In this document: positions 1 to 9,711 of the stretch, in pieces
Layout of the letters: the number at the start of each line of letters is the position of its first letter
Numbering within the stretch: position 1 is the first letter of the stretch
Origin: Candidatus Siliceabacter maunaloa
Lineage (GTDB): Bacteria > Actinomycetota > Thermoleophilia > Solirubrobacterales > Solirubrobacteraceae
Direction: 5' to 3'
Assembly: GCA_024330185.1 (NCBI GenBank)
Contig: JANDLV010000015.1
Span: 1 to 64,000, forward strand
DNA: 64,000 bases
Notes under the pieces: generated by a model
What the model was told of the DNA's origin: nothing
Databases searched by the model: none
Seen by the model: only the letters and a program-made list of their open reading frames with translations
Program-made: the position numbers and the translations under genes

Positions 1-565
1 CGCCGGTCGCCTGTGCTGAGCCGGTCTGTGGCGCGGTCGCGGCGACCTCGCGTGCCCGGGGTGGCGCGGCAGGCTCCTGGCCCGCGTCGCCGGCCGGGCC
101 CGTGGTGGCGCCCTGGTCGGCGCCCAGCGTGTCCTGCAGGCAGGTGGCGAAGTCGCCCAACAGGCGCTTGGAGACGTCCTCGATCATGCCGCCGCGGCCG
201 AAGCGCGCGAGGCGGCCGGTGATCGCGTAGTCGGTATCCACCACCACGCGCGCCCCGCTCTCGTGCTCGGTGACCACCGAAACGATGGTGGCCTTCGCGC
301 CGCCCTGGCCCCGCTTGTCGGTGCCGTTGGCCTGCATGACCGCGCGGTGGGCGGACTCGTCGACCTCCTCCATGCGCAGCTTTCCCCGGTAGCTGGCCGA
401 GGCGGGGCCGATCTTGACTGCGAACGTGCCCTCGTAGTTGCCCTCGCCGTCGTTGCCCAGGATCTGTGCGCCGGGCAGGCAGGGCGCCACGCGCTCGATG
501 TCGATAAGGGCCCTCCACACCGTGTCCACCGGTGCGTCGACGTCAAAGGACTGCTCGAGCTTCAT
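1..565 (-). CDS. coxG: CoxG/SRPBCC-family protein, C-terminus cut by window edge
   Basis: The frame opens at ATG 565 and stays open to base 1, giving 188 visible codons. The N-terminus MKLEQSFDVDAPVDTVWRAL is typical of CO dehydrogenase subunit G, a START/SRPBCC-fold protein that in Afipia (Oligotropha) helps hold the dehydrogenase at the membrane. The fold runs to about residue 145 (RFGRGGMIEDVSKRLLGDFA). An Ala/Pro/Gly-rich linker follows, as in other actinobacterial CoxG proteins that end in a hydrophobic anchor; the anchor, if present, lies outside the window. The start overlaps the end of the preceding nucleotidyltransferase by 23 bases, so this is the last visible gene of the cox operon. 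Family assignment is firm; the membrane-recruitment role is inferred from the family. Confidence 0.85.
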   Translation of the reverse strand, partial: MKLEQSFDVDAPVDTVWRALIDIERVAPCLPGAQILGNDGEGNYEGTFAVKIGPASASYRGKLRMEEVDESAHRAVMQANGTDKRGQGGAKATIVSVVTEHESGARVVVDTDYAITGRLARFGRGGMIEDVSKRLLGDFATCLQDTLGADQGATTGPAGDAGQEPAAPPRAREVAATAPQTGSAQATG

Positions 566-1118
566 GGCGCATGGCCTCCAGGTCGTCTGTCGTGTCCACG
601 TCTCTTCCGCTGCACAGGTGCCCGCATTCCACCATGCGCCACCGCTGATCGACGTCACGCAACGTCTCGTGCGGCTGCAGGGCGGCGGCGGCGCGCAGCA
701 GCTCGGGGCCCAAAACGACGGGATGGCCGGGCGCGCCCTCGTAGGCGGCGCGGGTGCCCGGTGGCTCGGTGACGAAGCGCGCGATGACCTGCGGGGTGAT
801 CAGCGGGGCGTCGCCGAGGGTCAGCAGCACCTTGCGCGCGGCCCGCAACTCGCACACGCCGTGACGTAGCGAGGCGCCCTGGCCGTCGGCCCACGACGGG
901 CACACCACCGGCTCGGCGTCGCCGAAGTCGACGGCCTCGGCGATGTCGTCGGCGTGGGAGCCCAGCACCACGACGATGCGCTCCAGTCCGGGAACGGCCT
1001 GCTGGGCGCGGACGGCGTACTCGAGCAGCGGGCGGCCGTGCAGAGGGGCGAGCTGCTTGGGACCGTCGCCGTCGAAGCGGGAGCCCGCGCCGGCAGCCAG
1101 AATCAGCCCGGCGATCAT
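543..1118 (-). CDS. MocA/MobA-like molybdenum cofactor nucleotidyltransferase
   Basis: A 191-residue protein with the NTP-transferase signature LAAGAGSRFDGDGPKQLAP at residues 7-25, followed by GRPLLEYAV, and the metal-binding LTLGDAPL near residue 100. This matches MocA-type enzymes, which convert molybdopterin cofactor to the MCD or MGD form used by xanthine-oxidase-family proteins. Its ATG overlaps the stop of the XdhC-like gene (ATGA), so the two are translationally coupled. Position inside the operon argues that it makes the cofactor for the CoxL-type subunit encoded upstream. CTP versus GTP preference cannot be read from the sequence; MCD, the CODH cofactor, would predict CTP. Confidence 0.85.
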   Translation of the reverse strand: MIAGLILAAGAGSRFDGDGPKQLAPLHGRPLLEYAVRAQQAVPGLERIVVVLGSHADDIAEAVDFGDAEPVVCPSWADGQGASLRHGVCELRAARKVLLTLGDAPLITPQVIARFVTEPPGTRAAYEGAPGHPVVLGPELLRAAAALQPHETLRDVDQRWRMVECGHLCSGRDVDTTDDLEAMRHEARAVL

Positions 1119-2227
1119 GGGTTCGTCACCGCGTCGCCCACATCATGGATCCGTCCGTCCGCGTGGGTGAGCCGGCCGCCCTCGCGGCCGTTGCGGTGCG
1201 CGACGACCTCGGCGACGATCGACAGCGCGGTCTCCTCGTTGCTCGTCGCGCCAAGATCCAGGCCGATCGGGGCGGCAAGGCGCGCCAGCTCATCCTCGTC
1301 CACGCCGGCCTCGAGCAGGCGCTCGCGACGCGAGGCCTGCGCGCGGCGCGAGCCCATCGCGCCGACGTAGCCCGCGTCCGAGCGCAGGGCGATGAGCAGC
1401 GCGGCGTCGTCGAGCTTGGGGTCGTGGGTGAGGACCGCGATGGAGGTCGCGGGGTCGATGCCGCCGAGCTGCTCGAAGGCCTTGTCGGGCCACGCGCAGA
1501 CGACCTCCTCGGCGGCGGGGAAGCGCTCGGGCGTCGCGAAGCGCCCGCGCGGGTCAACGACGTAGGGCAGCCAGCCGGCCGCGCGGGCAAGCGTGCACAC
1601 GGCGGCGGCGAAGTCGACGGCGCCGAAGACGATGAGCCGCGGGGGCGGGTGGACGACGTCGACGAAGAGGGACCCGCGCCGCTCGCACCGCTGCGCCCAG
1701 ATGAGCTCGCCGGCCGCCTCGAGGGCCCGGGCGTCGAGGCCGGGGTCGCCGAGGCTGCCCGAGAGCGTCAGGCCGCCGGGGCGATGACGGTTACCGTGGC
1801 TCTCCCGGCCCATGCCGAGCTCGACGAGCACGTCCGCGCCCGCGCGCTCTCCCTCCAGCAAGGTCACCCGCGCGGCGCGGCCGCCGACCGCGGCGATCTC
1901 CTCGAAGCGCGACGGGCGGTGCTCGGCCACCCAGACCTCGATCTCCCCTCCGCAGGGCAGCCCGACCCCCCAGGCCTCCTCGTCGGCGATGCCGAAGTGC
2001 AGCACCTGCGGCCCGGCGCCCTGATGGAGGACCTGCTCGGCCACGCCGACGACGGCGCCCTCGACGCAGCCTCCCGACACGGCGCCGACGATCCGCCCGT
2101 CGGCGTTGACGGCCATCTTCGCCCCCGGCGGCCGGGGGGCTGAGCGGTACACCCCGACGACGGTGGCCACGGCCACGCGGTCGCCGGCGGCGACCCAGTC
2201 GGTCAGGTCGGGCAGGATGTCCTTCAC
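1115..2227 (-). CDS. coxF: XdhC/CoxF-family molybdenum enzyme maturation factor
   Basis: A 370-residue protein starting at GTG 2227. That start overlaps the stop of the VWA gene (GTGA) and has GGAGG just upstream, so the longer upstream frame is rejected. The N-terminal XdhC domain contains VYRSAPRPPGAKMAV and the conserved GAVSGGCVEG at about residues 46-55. The C-terminal Rossmann-like XdhC_C domain contains LIVFGAVDFAAAVC, VLTHDPKLDD and GYVGAMGSRRA. In characterised relatives the protein binds molybdenum cofactor, promotes its sulfuration and inserts it into xanthine-oxidase-type subunits. Cofactor handling is supported by the family and by the neighbouring MocA gene. Confidence 0.88.
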   Translation of the reverse strand: MKDILPDLTDWVAAGDRVAVATVVGVYRSAPRPPGAKMAVNADGRIVGAVSGGCVEGAVVGVAEQVLHQGAGPQVLHFGIADEEAWGVGLPCGGEIEVWVAEHRPSRFEEIAAVGGRAARVTLLEGERAGADVLVELGMGRESHGNRHRPGGLTLSGSLGDPGLDARALEAAGELIWAQRCERRGSLFVDVVHPPPRLIVFGAVDFAAAVCTLARAAGWLPYVVDPRGRFATPERFPAAEEVVCAWPDKAFEQLGGIDPATSIAVLTHDPKLDDAALLIALRSDAGYVGAMGSRRAQASRRERLLEAGVDEDELARLAAPIGLDLGATSNEETALSIVAEVVAHRNGREGGRLTHADGRIHDVGDAVTNP

Positions 2228-3351
2228 ATCTCCTCCAAGACGGTCACGAGCTCCTCCAGCGAGGCGAGCGTGTTGCCCGCCAGCAGGTGGTCGGCGTGGG
2301 GCAGGGCGGCCTGCATCCCGCGCGTGAGGGGGCGGTACGACGGGTGCGCCGCCAGGGGGTTCAGCCACACGACGCGGTGCGCGCTGCGGCGCAGGCGCGC
2401 CATCTCCTCGGCGAGCTCGTCGGGGTCGCCGCGGTCCCAGCCGTCGGAGAGGATCACGATCGTGCTGCCGCGTCCGATGCGCCTGCCGTGCGTCCGGTTC
2501 AGCGTGCCGATGGCGGCGCCGATCCGGGTCCCGCCGGAGTAGTCGGCCACCGCGGCGGTCGCCCGGCGCAGCGCGGCGTCGGGGTCACGGCCGGCCAGCT
2601 CCCTCGTGACCCGCGTGAGGCGGGTGGCGAAGGCGAAGGCCTCGACGCGCCGGCGGGCGCCCACGCAGGCCTGTACGTAGCGCAGCAGCGCGCGCGCGTA
2701 GGGCGCCATCGAGCCCGAGACGTCGCAGACCATGACCAGCGGGCGCTGGCGGCTGGTCGGCGCGCGCCAGCGGCGCTCGATCGGCTCGCCGGCGTGGCGC
2801 AGCGAGGCTCGCAGGGTGCGGCGCAGGTCGGGCGCATGGGAGCGACGGCGGCTCGGCCTGGTGCGCCGCGCGCGGCGCTGGGGGCCGCGGCGGGCCAGGC
2901 GCGCCATGATCGCTTGGGTGGAGGCCAGCTCCTCGTCGGTGAGCTGGGCGAAGTCCCTGGTGCGCAGGGTCTCGACCTCGCTGTAGGCGGCGGGGACGGG
3001 CTGGGGGTCGAGGGGCTGTTGGCGCTGGCTGCCCGGCGGCGGCGGGACGCCGACGTGGGGGAGGGCGCTGCGGGCGACGTCGCCGAGCTCGGAGAGGGGG
3101 TGGTCGTGGGGCGTGTCGTGGCCGAAGACGGTGATGAACGCGCGGTCGAAGGCCTCGAGGTCGGTGCGCTTGGCGCACAGCGTCGCGCGCAGCGCGACCC
3201 GCGCATCCTCGCGCTCGTGGGCGCCGATCGCGGCGAGGGCGCGATGAGCATTGAGAAGCGCATCGATGCCTGCGGTGACGCCCTCATTCCGCAACTCCTC
3301 GGCCAGCGCGGCGAGGTTGGCGGTGAGGGCCCGGGCCGCGGCGGTGGTCAC
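2224..3351 (-). CDS. coxE: CoxE-like von Willebrand factor A domain protein
   Basis: A 375-residue protein from GTG 3351, which overlaps the AAA+ gene stop (GTGA). The N-terminal half (about 1-170) is the CoxE-specific region and ends in a very Arg-rich linker. The C-terminal half is a VWA domain with an intact MIDAS motif, CDVSGSM, at residues 209-215, and later IVILSDGWDRGDP. In CO dehydrogenase biogenesis CoxD (AAA+) and CoxE (VWA) act together as a chaperone pair that completes the metal-sulfur active site. The adjacent, coupled MoxR gene fits this. Recognised from domain order and context. Confidence 0.88.
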   Translation of the reverse strand: MTTAAARALTANLAALAEELRNEGVTAGIDALLNAHRALAAIGAHEREDARVALRATLCAKRTDLEAFDRAFITVFGHDTPHDHPLSELGDVARSALPHVGVPPPPGSQRQQPLDPQPVPAAYSEVETLRTRDFAQLTDEELASTQAIMARLARRGPQRRARRTRPSRRRSHAPDLRRTLRASLRHAGEPIERRWRAPTSRQRPLVMVCDVSGSMAPYARALLRYVQACVGARRRVEAFAFATRLTRVTRELAGRDPDAALRRATAAVADYSGGTRIGAAIGTLNRTHGRRIGRGSTIVILSDGWDRGDPDELAEEMARLRRSAHRVVWLNPLAAHPSYRPLTRGMQAALPHADHLLAGNTLASLEELVTVLEEM

Positions 3352-4178
3352 ACGCCCTCCAGGACGCCCCGCTCGCGGACACGCTCGACGTCCTCGCGGA
3401 CCTTCAGCGCGGCGCCGATCGTCTCGTCGAGGTCGGCGTCGTCGCCCATGGCCAGCAGCGCGCGGGCCCAGACGATGGTCTCGCCGACACCCGGGGCCTT
3501 GTAGAGCTCCTCCTCGCGCAGGCGCGCGACCGCGGCGCACACGCGGGCGGCGATCGCCTCGGGGACCCCGGGCAGGCGCGCGGCGACGATCGCGCGCTCG
3601 CGGTCGGGGCCGGGGTAGTCGATCCAGTGGTAGAGGCAGCGGCGCTTGAGCGCGTCGTGCAGCTCACGGGTGCGGTTGGACGTCAGCACCACCATCGGCG
3701 CCCGCTGCGCGGTGACCGTGCCCAGCTCGGGCACCGTGACCGCGAAGTCGGCCAGGAACTCCAGCAGGAAGGCCTCGAACTCGTCGTCGGCGCGGTCGAC
3801 CTCGTCGATGAGCAGCACCACGTCGCCGTCGTGCTCCAGGGCCTCCAGCAGCGGGCGGCGGATGAGGAAGCGCCGCGAGAAGAGCTCGCCCTCGTCCACG
3901 CCCTTCTCGGCCGCGCGCAGGGCGAGGAGCTGGCGCGCGTAGTCCCAGTCGTAGACCGCGTGGTTGACGTCGATGCCCTCGTGGCACTGCAGGCGGATGA
4001 GGCGAGCGCCCGTCGCGGTGGCCAGCGCGCGGGCCACCTCGGTCTTCCCGACGCCCGCCTCGCCCTCGAGCAGCAGCGGCTGCTCCAGGGTGCGGGCCAG
4101 GTGGATGGTAAGGGCGAGCGCGCGGTCGGCCAGGTAGCCCTCGCCGGCCAGCGCGTCGGCGGTGTCCTCGACCGTCAC
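3348..4178 (-). CDS. coxD: MoxR/CoxD-type AAA+ ATPase
   Basis: A 276-residue AAA+ protein with Walker A GEAGVGKT at 39-46, Walker B LLIDEVD at 122-128 and the sensor region VVLTSNRTREL. The compact MoxR-type architecture matches CoxD, the ATPase that with CoxE matures the molybdenum hydroxylase active site. It begins 42 bases after the FAD-subunit gene ends, the only real gap in this operon, and overlaps coxE by four bases. Start at ATG 4178 gives a normal MoxR N-terminus. Confidence 0.9.
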   Translation of the reverse strand: MTVEDTADALAGEGYLADRALALTIHLARTLEQPLLLEGEAGVGKTEVARALATATGARLIRLQCHEGIDVNHAVYDWDYARQLLALRAAEKGVDEGELFSRRFLIRRPLLEALEHDGDVVLLIDEVDRADDEFEAFLLEFLADFAVTVPELGTVTAQRAPMVVLTSNRTRELHDALKRRCLYHWIDYPGPDRERAIVAARLPGVPEAIAARVCAAVARLREEELYKAPGVGETIVWARALLAMGDDADLDETIGAALKVREDVERVRERGVLEGV

Positions 4179-4220
4179 AGGCTCACGGGGGTGCGAGCCC
4201 GTACCGCGCGTGCGCGCGCC

Positions 4221-5066
4221 TCACGACAGCCCCGCGGCCTCCGTGAGCGCCCGCTGGCACAGCACGCGCGCCAGGTGGCGCTTGTAGGCGGGCGTCGCGT
4301 TGAGGTCGCCCGGCGGGTTGGTGGCGTCAGCGGCGCGCTCGGCGGCCTCGGCGATCGACCCGGCGTACAGCGGCTGGCCGCGCAACGCCTCCTCGACAGC
4401 GGTCGCTCGCAGTGGCGTCGAGGCCATGTGCGTCAGGCCGACGCGTACGTCTTCGCACACGCCGTCGCGAGCGTAGACCAGCGCGCACACCGCGACCATG
4501 GCCCAGTCCTCGGCCCGGCGGTTGAACTTCTGGTAGCCGTAGCCGTAGCCGTCCAGCGCCGGCACGTGCACCGCGGTGATCACCTCGTCGGGCGCAACCG
4601 AGGTGGTCATGTAGTCCTTGAACAGGTCGGCAGCCTCGATCGTGCGCGGGCCGCCCGAGCCCTGCGCGCTCACCGAGCCGCCCGCGGCCAGGAGGACCGC
4701 CGGCAGGTCGGAGGCCGGGTCCCCATGGGCAAGCGAGCCGCCGATGGTCCCGCAATGGCGCACCTGCGGGTCGGCGATGGTCGACGCAGCACGGCTCAGA
4801 AGCCCCAGGTCGGGATGGTGCTCCAGCTCGCTGTGCACGGTCATCGCGCCGATGCGCCACGAGCCGTCCTCGCGCTGCATGCCGTCCAGACCCGGCACCT
4901 TGCGCAGGTCCACCAGCTTGGTGGGCACCACGACGCGCAGCTTCATCAGCGGGATGAGCGAGTGGCCGCCGGCCAGCAGCCTGGTCTCCTCGCCCCCCTC
5001 GCCGAGCAGCCAGAGCGCGTCGTCCAGCGACTCGGGTGCCGCGTAGTCGAACTCGGTGGGGATCAT
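4221..5066 (-). CDS. coxM: Molybdenum hydroxylase FAD-binding subunit (CoxM type)
   Basis: A 281-residue protein beginning [20 protein letters not shown]. It has the two FAD motifs of the xanthine dehydrogenase medium subunit, AGGHSLIPLMK at about 34-44 and GTIGGSLAHGDPASDLPA at about 105-122. It takes electrons from the [2Fe-2S] small subunit and passes them to the terminal acceptor. ATG 5066 overlaps the coxL stop (ATGA). Length and motifs are normal, so the subunit looks intact. Confidence 0.93.
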   Translation of the reverse strand: MIPTEFDYAAPESLDDALWLLGEGGEETRLLAGGHSLIPLMKLRVVVPTKLVDLRKVPGLDGMQREDGSWRIGAMTVHSELEHHPDLGLLSRAASTIADPQVRHCGTIGGSLAHGDPASDLPAVLLAAGGSVSAQGSGGPRTIEAADLFKDYMTTSVAPDEVITAVHVPALDGYGYGYQKFNRRAEDWAMVAVCALVYARDGVCEDVRVGLTHMASTPLRATAVEEALRGQPLYAGSIAEAAERAADATNPPGDLNATPAYKRHLARVLCQRALTEAAGLS

Positions 5067-7443
5067 GCGGGCACGCCTCCCCTGGCCTCCTCGATGGCCT
5101 CCCACACCCGCATGGGCGTGAGCGGCATGTTCATGAACGTCACGCCCAGCGGGCGCAGCGCGTCGATGACCGCGTTGGTCACCGCGGCGGAGGCGCCGAT
5201 CGTGCCCGCCTCGCCGACGCCCTTGACCCCCAGCGAGTTGCTCGGGGAGGGCGTCTCCGTGCGGTCGGTCTCGAACATCGGGACCTCCGCCGCGCTGGGC
5301 AGCGAGTAGTCCACGAAGGTGCCCGTGACGAGCTGGCCGTCGTCGTCGTAGTGCACCCGCTCGTAGAGCGCCTGGCCGATCGCGTGGGTGATCCCGCCGT
5401 GGATCTGGCCGTCGATGATCATCGGGTTGACGGCCGGGCCGCAGTCGTCGACGGCGATGTACCGGGCAACCGCGACCTTTCCGGTCTCGCCGTCGACATC
5501 GACGATCGCCGCGTGCGCTCCGAACGGGAAGACGAAGTTCTCGGGGTCGTAGAACGTCGTCTCCTCCAGGCCCGGCTCCATGCCCTCGGGCAGGTTCTCG
5601 GGGATGTAGGCGGCGCCGGCCACCTCGGCCAGCGACATGCCGTGGTCGGGCGAGCCTCTGACCGAGAACCTGTCGCCGGACACCTCGATGTCCTGCGCGG
5701 CGGCCTCGAGCTCGTGCGCGACGATCGCCTTGGCCTTCTCGGCGACCTTCGCCGTGGCGCGCGCGATCGCCTCGCCGCCCACGCTCAGCGACCGCGAGCC
5801 GTAGGTGCCCAGGCCCTGGGGCCCGGTCCCGGTGTCGCCGTGGATGACCTCGACCACCTCGGGGTCGACGCCCAGCCGGTCGGCCACGATCTGGGCGAAG
5901 CTGGTGTCCAGACCCTGCCCGTGGGGCGATGCGCCCGAGTAGACGGTGACCGCGCCGGAGATGTGCACCCGCACCATCGCCGACTCCCACAGGCCGGTCT
6001 GTAACCCCAGCCCGCTGGGGCCCACGATGCGCGAGGGCGCCAGGCCGCAGATCTCCGTGTAGGTCGACAGCCCGATGCCGCGATAGATCCCGCGCCCGCG
6101 CAACTCGGCCTGCTCGCGCTTGAACGCCTCGACGTCGAGCTTGCCCATCAGCTTGTCCAGCGAGCCGTGGTAGTCGCCCGAGTCGTAGACGACGCCGGTG
6201 GCCACCTCGGCCGGGAAGCTCTCCTTGGGGATGAAGTTCTTGCGCCGGATGGCCGGCGGCGACATGCCCAGCTCCGAGGCGAGCTGATCGATCATCACCT
6301 CGACCATGTGCGTCGCCTCGGGCCGCCCGGCGCCCCGGATGGCGTCAGTGGACATCTTGTTGGTGAAGACCCCGGTGATGTCGGTCCGCACGTTGGGGAT
6401 GGCGTAGCAGCCGCCCATCACGAACGCCCCGAGGACCGGGATGACCGGGGTGAGCAGCATCAGATAGGCACCCAGGTCGGCGGTGATCTGCACGTGGAAC
6501 GCTGTGATCGTGCCGTCCTGTCTGGCGCCCATCCGGCAGGTGGCGATCTGGTCGCGGCCGTGGTGGGCGACCTGCATGTGCTCCGAGCGGGTCTCGATCC
6601 ACTTGATCGGCCGCTGCAGCCTGCGCGAGGCGTAGGCCAGCAGGACCTCCTCGCCGTAGAACTGCAGCTTGGCGCCGAAGCCACCACCGACCTCGGGCGC
6701 CACCGCGCGGATGCGCTCCTCGCTGATACCCAACTGGAGCGCGAGGAAGAGGCGCACGAAGTGAGGCACCTGCGTGGACGAGTGGATGGTCAGGGAGCCG
6801 GCGCGGAAGTCGGCGATGACGCCGCGCGGCTCGATCGGGGCGCCCGAGGTGCGGTGGTTGACGATCTCGCGCTGCACCACGACGTCGGCCTCGGCCAGGC
6901 CGGCCTCCACGTCCCCGCCGCCCAGCGAGAACTCGAACACCCTGTTGCTGCCCAGGTCCTCGTGCACGAGCGTCGCGCCGTCGGCCAGCGCGGCCCGCGG
7001 GTCGACGATCACGGGGAGCGACTCGTACTCCACGAGCACCTCCTCGGCGGCGTCGACGACCGCGTAGCGATCGGTGCCGACCACGATGGCGACAGGGTCG
7101 CCGACGTGGTTGACCTGGCCGCGGGCCAGCGCCCAGTGCGGGGCATTGGCGATCTCGGTCCCCGGCGGCACCCACGCACAGGGCAGCGGGGACTCCAGGT
7201 CGGTCATGTCCTGGCCGGTGAGGACCAGCTCGACGTCCTCGCGAGCCAGCGCTGCGCTGGAGTCGATGGAGACGATCATCGCGTGGGCCTCGGGCGAGCG
7301 CACGATGGCGGCGTGCAGCAGGCCCGGCACGGTCATGTCGTCCACGTAGCGTGCGCGGCCGGTGATGAGGCGCGGGTCCTCCTTGCGCTTCAGCGACCGG
7401 CCGACGTGCAGCGCGGCGCCGTTGGGCGCGGCCTCGGTGGCGG

Positions 7444-7447
<4 letters not shown>
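5063..7447 (-). CDS. coxL: Xanthine-oxidase-family molybdopterin large subunit (form II CoxL type)
   Basis: A 794-residue large subunit. Cofactor-binding motifs include [10 protein letters not shown] at 251-260 and a C-terminal [12 protein letters not shown] whose Glu, near residue 746, aligns with the catalytic glutamate of the family. The active-site loop reads RGAGR at 371-375. This is the form II signature (AYRGAGR type), not the AYXCSFR loop with the copper-binding Cys of form I CO dehydrogenase. The order S-L-M is also the form II order (form I is M-S-L). The substrate is therefore uncertain: form II enzymes are called putative CODHs, but many probably oxidise other carbonyl or N-heterocyclic compounds. 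Coupled by ATGA overlaps to coxS and coxM. Confidence 0.93.
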
Positions 7448-7953
<506 letters not shown>

Positions 7954-8058
7954 ACCCTCTCCTCCGGTTGATGGCAAAGCCGTAGCTTCGACAATAGGGG
8001 TTGCGCGCGGCCTCGCACAACAGGCAAGGGGTCCGTTTGACGACCCTGGCGCACGGGG

Positions 8059-8718
8059 ATGCGGTGGGGTATGGAGGGCGTCTACGCCGACCGCGCGGCG
8101 GCTGGCCGCGCGCTCGGCGCCGCCCTCGCGCGCGACGGCCGGACCAGAGGCGCGATGGTGCTCGCGTTGCCGCGCGGCGGCGTCCCGGTGGCCGCGGAGG
8201 TCGCGGCTGCGCTCGACGCTGCGCTGGACGTGCTTGTGGTGCGCAAGCTCGGCGTCCCCGGCCACGAGGAGCTGGCCATGGGCGCCGTCGCCGCGGGCGG
8301 CGTGCGCGTGCTCGACCAGCGCGTGGTGCGCGAGGCGGGCGTCGACGGCGAGGCCATCGCTGACGTGACCCGCCGCGGCCGTGAGGAGGTCGACCGCCAG
8401 GAGGCCGTCTTCCGCGGCGACCGTACGCCGCTGGCGCCACAGGCCGCACGCGCGATCGTGGTCGACGACGGGCTGGCCACCGGCTCGACCATGCGCGCCG
8501 CGGTGCGCGCGCTGCGCGCCATGGCCGCGGCGACGATCGTGGTCGCCGTGCCGGTCGGCTCAGCGCCGGCGGTGGAGTCGCTGCGCGACGAGGCCGACGC
8601 GGTGGTCTGCCCGTGCGTGCCCGAGCCGTTCGTCGCCGTAGGCGCCTGGTACGAGCGCTTCGAGCCCGTGGGCGAGGACGAGGTGCGCGCGCTGCTGGCT
8701 CGCCTGTCCCCGCGCTGA
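8059..8718 (+). CDS. Phosphoribosyltransferase-domain protein
   Basis: A 219-residue type I PRT-fold protein. It has [15 protein letters not shown] near residue 36 and the PRPP-binding loop [13 protein letters not shown] near residues 134-146. This family (often annotated as a putative phosphoribosyltransferase, near ComF and hypoxanthine PRT in fold) has no settled substrate. An alternative ATG at 8071 (MEGVYADR) fits family N-termini slightly better. Divergent from the cox operon with no evident functional link. Confidence 0.8.
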   Translation: MRWGMEGVYADRAAAGRALGAALARDGRTRGAMVLALPRGGVPVAAEVAAALDAALDVLVVRKLGVPGHEELAMGAVAAGGVRVLDQRVVREAGVDGEAIADVTRRGREEVDRQEAVFRGDRTPLAPQAARAIVVDDGLATGSTMRAAVRALRAMAAATIVVAVPVGSAPAVESLRDEADAVVCPCVPEPFVAVGAWYERFEPVGEDEVRALLARLSPR

Positions 8719-8800
8719 CGCCGTTGCCCGAGTCAACACCTCCTGCTCGCCGCGCCTGCTCGCCGCGCCTGCGGCCCCCTGGCTCGCTACCGTGCCCGCG

Positions 8801-9628
8801 ATGCGCCGCCTCCGCCTCCCCCTCGCCGCCACCCTCGCGACGCTCACCGTCCTGGCCGCCGGCCCGGCCCTCGCCCAGGAGCCCTCCCCGCAGGAGCCTG
8901 ACCCCGCCGCCTCGCTGGGGGTCACGGCCCCCAACCCCCAGCCGAAGGCCGACAACGAGTGCTACGAGCGCGACGACCTGCGCTGCCCCGACCTGCGCAT
9001 GGGCACCCCCCAGCAGGTCTACGTGCAGCGCACGCCCGCCGGGAGGACGCTGCTGCGCTCGCGCAACCGGCTGCAGAACCGCGGCGACGGCCCGCTGGCC
9101 CTCCACAGCGAGCGCGACGCCGACGAGAGCACCATGCGCGTGCGCCAGCGCATCTACCGCGACGGCGCCCGCGGGCACATCAGCCAGTCCACCCACGCGC
9201 GCCTGGACTTCTGGCGCATCCCCGGCCAGGGCGGCTACTGGAAGGTGCGCAACCCCGTCGAGTTCCAGGTCTGGACCATGGGCGAGCGCCGCGAGGTGGT
9301 CGCCGAGGGCGAGAAGAGCCGCTTCTGCATGCGCGACCTGTTCCGGCGCACCGGCGAGGGCCCGCAGCGCGCGGTCTTTCCGGCCTGCGCGCAGGACCGC
9401 GGCGACCGCTCCAACCGCCAGGGCATCTCGGTCGGCTGGGACGAGAGCTACCCGGGCGGCTACTTCGAGCAGTACGTCGACGTCAGCGACCTGCGCAACG
9501 GCTGTTACAAGCTCTGGCACACCGCGGACCCCAACGACCGCTTCGACGAGTCCGACGAGACCAACAACGCCTCGGGCGTGATCGTGGGCCTGCGCGACGG
9601 ACGCGTGCGCGTCGGCCGCTGTTTCTGA
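8801..9628 (+). CDS. Secreted lysyl-oxidase-like protein with degenerate copper motif
   Basis: A 275-residue protein from ATG 8801 (GTG 8792 is an alternative). Residues 1-27 form a signal peptide ([19 protein letters not shown]). The C-terminal half resembles bacterial lysyl-oxidase-like proteins: a [18 protein letters not shown] strand, the [14 protein letters not shown] turn, then VIVGL. The copper-binding stretch, normally three alternating His, here reads [11 protein letters not shown] with a single His, so catalysis by the usual copper/quinone mechanism is doubtful. Several Cys could form disulfides in the exported protein. It converges with the secreted glycosidase gene. Confidence 0.7.
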   Translation: MRRLRLPLAATLATLTVLAAGPALAQEPSPQEPDPAASLGVTAPNPQPKADNECYERDDLRCPDLRMGTPQQVYVQRTPAGRTLLRSRNRLQNRGDGPLALHSERDADESTMRVRQRIYRDGARGHISQSTHARLDFWRIPGQGGYWKVRNPVEFQVWTMGERREVVAEGEKSRFCMRDLFRRTGEGPQRAVFPACAQDRGDRSNRQGISVGWDESYPGGYFEQYVDVSDLRNGCYKLWHTADPNDRFDESDETNNASGVIVGLRDGRVRVGRCF

Positions 9629-9661
9629 GCGAGTCGCCCGGGTGCGCAGGGACTTCGCGGA

Positions 9662-9703
9662 ACCGTCCTGCCCTGGTGTTCCACAGCAACAGCAGGGCAG
9701 GAC
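9662..9703. terminator. Hairpin between convergent genes; member of a two-copy 42-bp repeat
   Basis: Ten-base perfect arms GTCCTGCCCT (9665-9674) and AGGGCAGGAC (9694-9703) enclose a 19-base loop, between the ends of the lysyl-oxidase-like gene and the glycosidase gene. This is a good position for a bidirectional terminator, although no T-run follows. A related 42-bp element occurs at 60610-60651 (30 of 42 bases identical without gaps). Confidence 0.55.
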
Positions 9704-9711
9704 GCTTGCAG

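Noticed and set aside
8743-8770. Tandem copy of CTGCTCGCCGCGC upstream of the lysyl-oxidase-like gene
   Set aside because: Only two copies and no pairing or promoter features; probably simple slippage in GC-rich sequence.
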